Shown: piece after piece, positions 63,501 to 64,000 of the stretch
Numbering within the stretch: position 1 is the stretch's first letter
Layout of the letters: the number at the start of each line of letters is the position of its first letter
Assembly: GCF_018135625.1 (NCBI RefSeq)
Contig: NZ_CP073078.1
Location: 3,814,501-3,878,500 of the forward strand
Direction: 5' to 3'
Length of the DNA stretch: 64,000 bases
Source: Phenylobacterium montanum
GTDB lineage: Bacteria > Pseudomonadota > Alphaproteobacteria > Caulobacterales > Caulobacteraceae
The notes under the pieces: generated by a model
What the model saw: the letters and a program-made list of their open reading frames with translations, nothing else
The model's database searches: none
Told to the model about the DNA's origin: nothing
Program-made: the position numbers and the translations under genes

Positions 63501-64000
63501 GACCCTGTCGAACCTGGCCGGCGGGACCTACAGCGCCTCGACCGGGGTCTACAAGGTCAGCGGGACCGCGGCCCAGGTCACCGCGGCCCTCCAGGGCCTG
63601 GTGTTCACCCCGACCGACCACCAGGTCGCCGTCGGCCAGACCGTGAAGACTGTCTTCAATCTCTCGGTCACCGACGGGACCATGTACGCCAGCGCGACCG
63701 ACACCGCCGCCGTCACGGCGCTGAACGACCCGCCCGTGATCAGCGGCGCCGGGAATTTCGTCATGGGCGGGCTCTTCACCGTGCCGATGACGCCGTTCCC
63801 GGGGATCAGCGTCGCCGATCCCGACCATGCCGCCAGCGAGACGGTGACCATCACCCTGACCGATTCCTACTATGGCGGGCCGACCGACCTGAACGGGACC
63901 CTGTCCCTGCCGACCCAGGCCTCGGGCGTGACCCTGACCAAGACCGCGGCGGGGACCTACGTGCTCTCGGCTGGCTCGCCTGCGGCCATCACCCAGGCGA
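60571..64000 (+). CDS. Very large glycine-rich surface protein, N-terminal part
   Basis: Open from the ATG at 60571 to the end of the window, 1143 codons. No signal peptide, so secretion is probably by a type I system. The N-terminal part is two copies of one module: residues ~1-400 and ~410-900, each with a VSTEAQLNAAIAAI- or VASESDLNTVLSEI-like lead, a parallel beta-helix (NIDGGATYRGFVVQAGTVTL), a long Gly/Ala stretch (~105-240 and ~515-775) and a passenger-type repeat (SGANTFTGGIQIRAGTLSL near 290, SAANSFTRGIYIKSGTVTLG near 805). From about residue 940, VCBS/cadherin-like repeats of about 100 residues begin (ISVADLDTTQTETATLTLSA, VTALNDPPVISGAG, ISVADPDHAASETVTITLTD). An in-frame ATG at 60448 is possible but has no ribosome site. 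Confidence 0.85.
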   Translation, partial: MTITTYYSVSTEAQLNAAIAAIDVGGASSAPSTSYAIVITTDLVLSSAITRINLASGDTLTITGNTGSESPSVNIDGGATYRGFVVQAGTVTLDSLSLTNLQATGGAGGAGASAGGGGAGLGGAVFVGAGAAVDLTNDSFSGDGAQGGAGGAITASGTGAGGAGSPGTGFGNGGAGGAVGGFGGGGGSGAAGGFGAGSNGGGGLGAGGDLFVQQGGTLTIGAGSSLSQGQVAGGAGGHAYGGGIFIQGNSSITLGAATITGVIADQSGSGGTGVNAGAGSLLTTGGTVLSGANTFTGGIQIRAGTLSLEAKGAAGGGAITFAAAGETLIIGAGDAPANVIKGFAFGETIDLAGMGAATSATMTAGNKLVVQGGGTSPVTLSLDPSVSYASDTFLLASDGSGGAKLTFVQSTFNVASESDLNTVLSEIDAGGVYAAQNVRYVINLAAGISLTSDLDAINLLGGDSLVINGAHQTLDGGGAHRGFFVYAGKVSINDLTIQNAVAAGGAGGAGALAGGGGAGLGGGLFIASGGSASLSDVAFLNDQAIGGAGGGTGTGYGGGGGLGGAGGAGSGIYAGGGGGIGLNARGGAHGLNAAGSGVVLGGGSASGGAGQGNQGAGGIDGGGGGSGGTYSGSGRDPRSYPGAGGSGGVAANANFGGGAGSAEHAGFGGGGAAYNGAVNGPAYAASGVGGFGGGGAGGQAGGYGGGASTGAGGGGGLGAGGAVFVQQGGSLTITSGSETGGSATGGAGSGGSASGQGLGGGLFLQGSSSLTFAPAAGQTVTISDALADQGSGALTMAGAGTLVLSAANSFTRGIYIKSGTVTLGAAGAAGTGVINFAYGSIATLNVTHGALPSNIIYDFLPGDVIDLQGVGTATTAALGSGDVLQITGGGVNLNLQLFTGLSYVGESFVAASDGAGGTRITATTTNNDHPPHIYGGGQTVTGNDHTAFLPLSGISVADLDTTQTETATLTLSATANGTLSNLAGGTYSASTGVYKVSGTAAQVTAALQGLVFTPTDHQVAVGQTVKTVFNLSVTDGTMYASATDTAAVTALNDPPVISGAGNFVMGGLFTVPMTPFPGISVADPDHAASETVTITLTDSYYGGPTDLNGTLSLPTQASGVTLTKTAAGTYVLSAGSPAAITQA

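Overview
The window is high-GC alphaproteobacterial chromosome, most probably a member of the Caulobacteraceae (Phenylobacterium or Caulobacter type). The reasons are a phyK-ecfG-nepR-phyR general stress response locus, an SOS-boxed mmcB, a lysine/alanine-rich N-terminal extension on AtpD, a CC0125-type lipoprotein, RegB/RegA, and dispersed GC-rich palindromic elements between genes. No rRNA, tRNA, CRISPR array, transposase or prophage gene was recognised, so this is core chromosome with small accessory inserts. The genus is an inference.

Layout. 1-3.6 kb: end of the F1 ATP synthase operon (atpA'-atpG-atpD-atpC) and its terminator. 3.6-9.8 kb: leftward envelope/RNA genes (alpha/beta hydrolase, rppH, YibQ-like deacetylase, ctpA, envC-like). 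9.9-13.7 kb: MAPEG protein, hemerythrin, secreted proteins, LysR regulator. 14.0-17.5 kb: sdhCDAB. 17.6-19.2 kb: ferredoxin reductase and 2Fe-2S ferredoxin. 19.2-26.5 kb: acyltransferase, an unrecognised acidic protein, a Tat-exported amine oxidase with its TetR regulator and a palindromic operator, small membrane proteins and a hydrolase remnant. 26.7-30.9 kb: rbfA-truB-rpsO-pnp. 30.9-34.2 kb: BON, CsbD-like, OsmC and hydrolase-OsmC fusion proteins. 34.2-41.8 kb: phaZ, SCO1, regB/regA, mmcB, lipocalin, diiron ferritin-like protein, PaiB-like protein and thioesterase. 41.9-46.3 kb: general stress response locus. 46.3-53.6 kb: CHAP protein, acyltransferase, glutathione-dependent formaldehyde dehydrogenase, MarR-GNAT fusion, AI-2E transporter. 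53.7-64 kb: a candidate sRNA, the giant NAD-glutamate dehydrogenase, a MAPEG protein, a lipoprotein, and the first 1143 codons of a glycine-rich surface protein.

Regulation. The clearest theme is the EcfG-type (GGAAC-N16-CGTT) promoter. Exact matches precede nepR-ecfG, phyR, a DUF1328 gene, a C-rich stem-loop that looks like a GsrN-class sRNA, and the glycine-rich surface protein. Near matches precede an entericidin-like lipoprotein and a CsbD-like protein. Together these suggest a stress regulon extending from the core switch to envelope and surface proteins.

A second candidate sRNA (about 53693-53835) consists of three successive hairpins, each exposing a loop with 6-7 consecutive C residues, between a sigma70-like promoter and a strong intrinsic terminator. 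Other regulatory sites are a LexA box (GTTC-N7-GTTC) in front of mmcB, a perfect 20-bp palindrome in front of the amine oxidase gene, and a multi-hairpin pnp leader.

All coordinates and motifs were read by eye. No database search, folding program or alignment was run.
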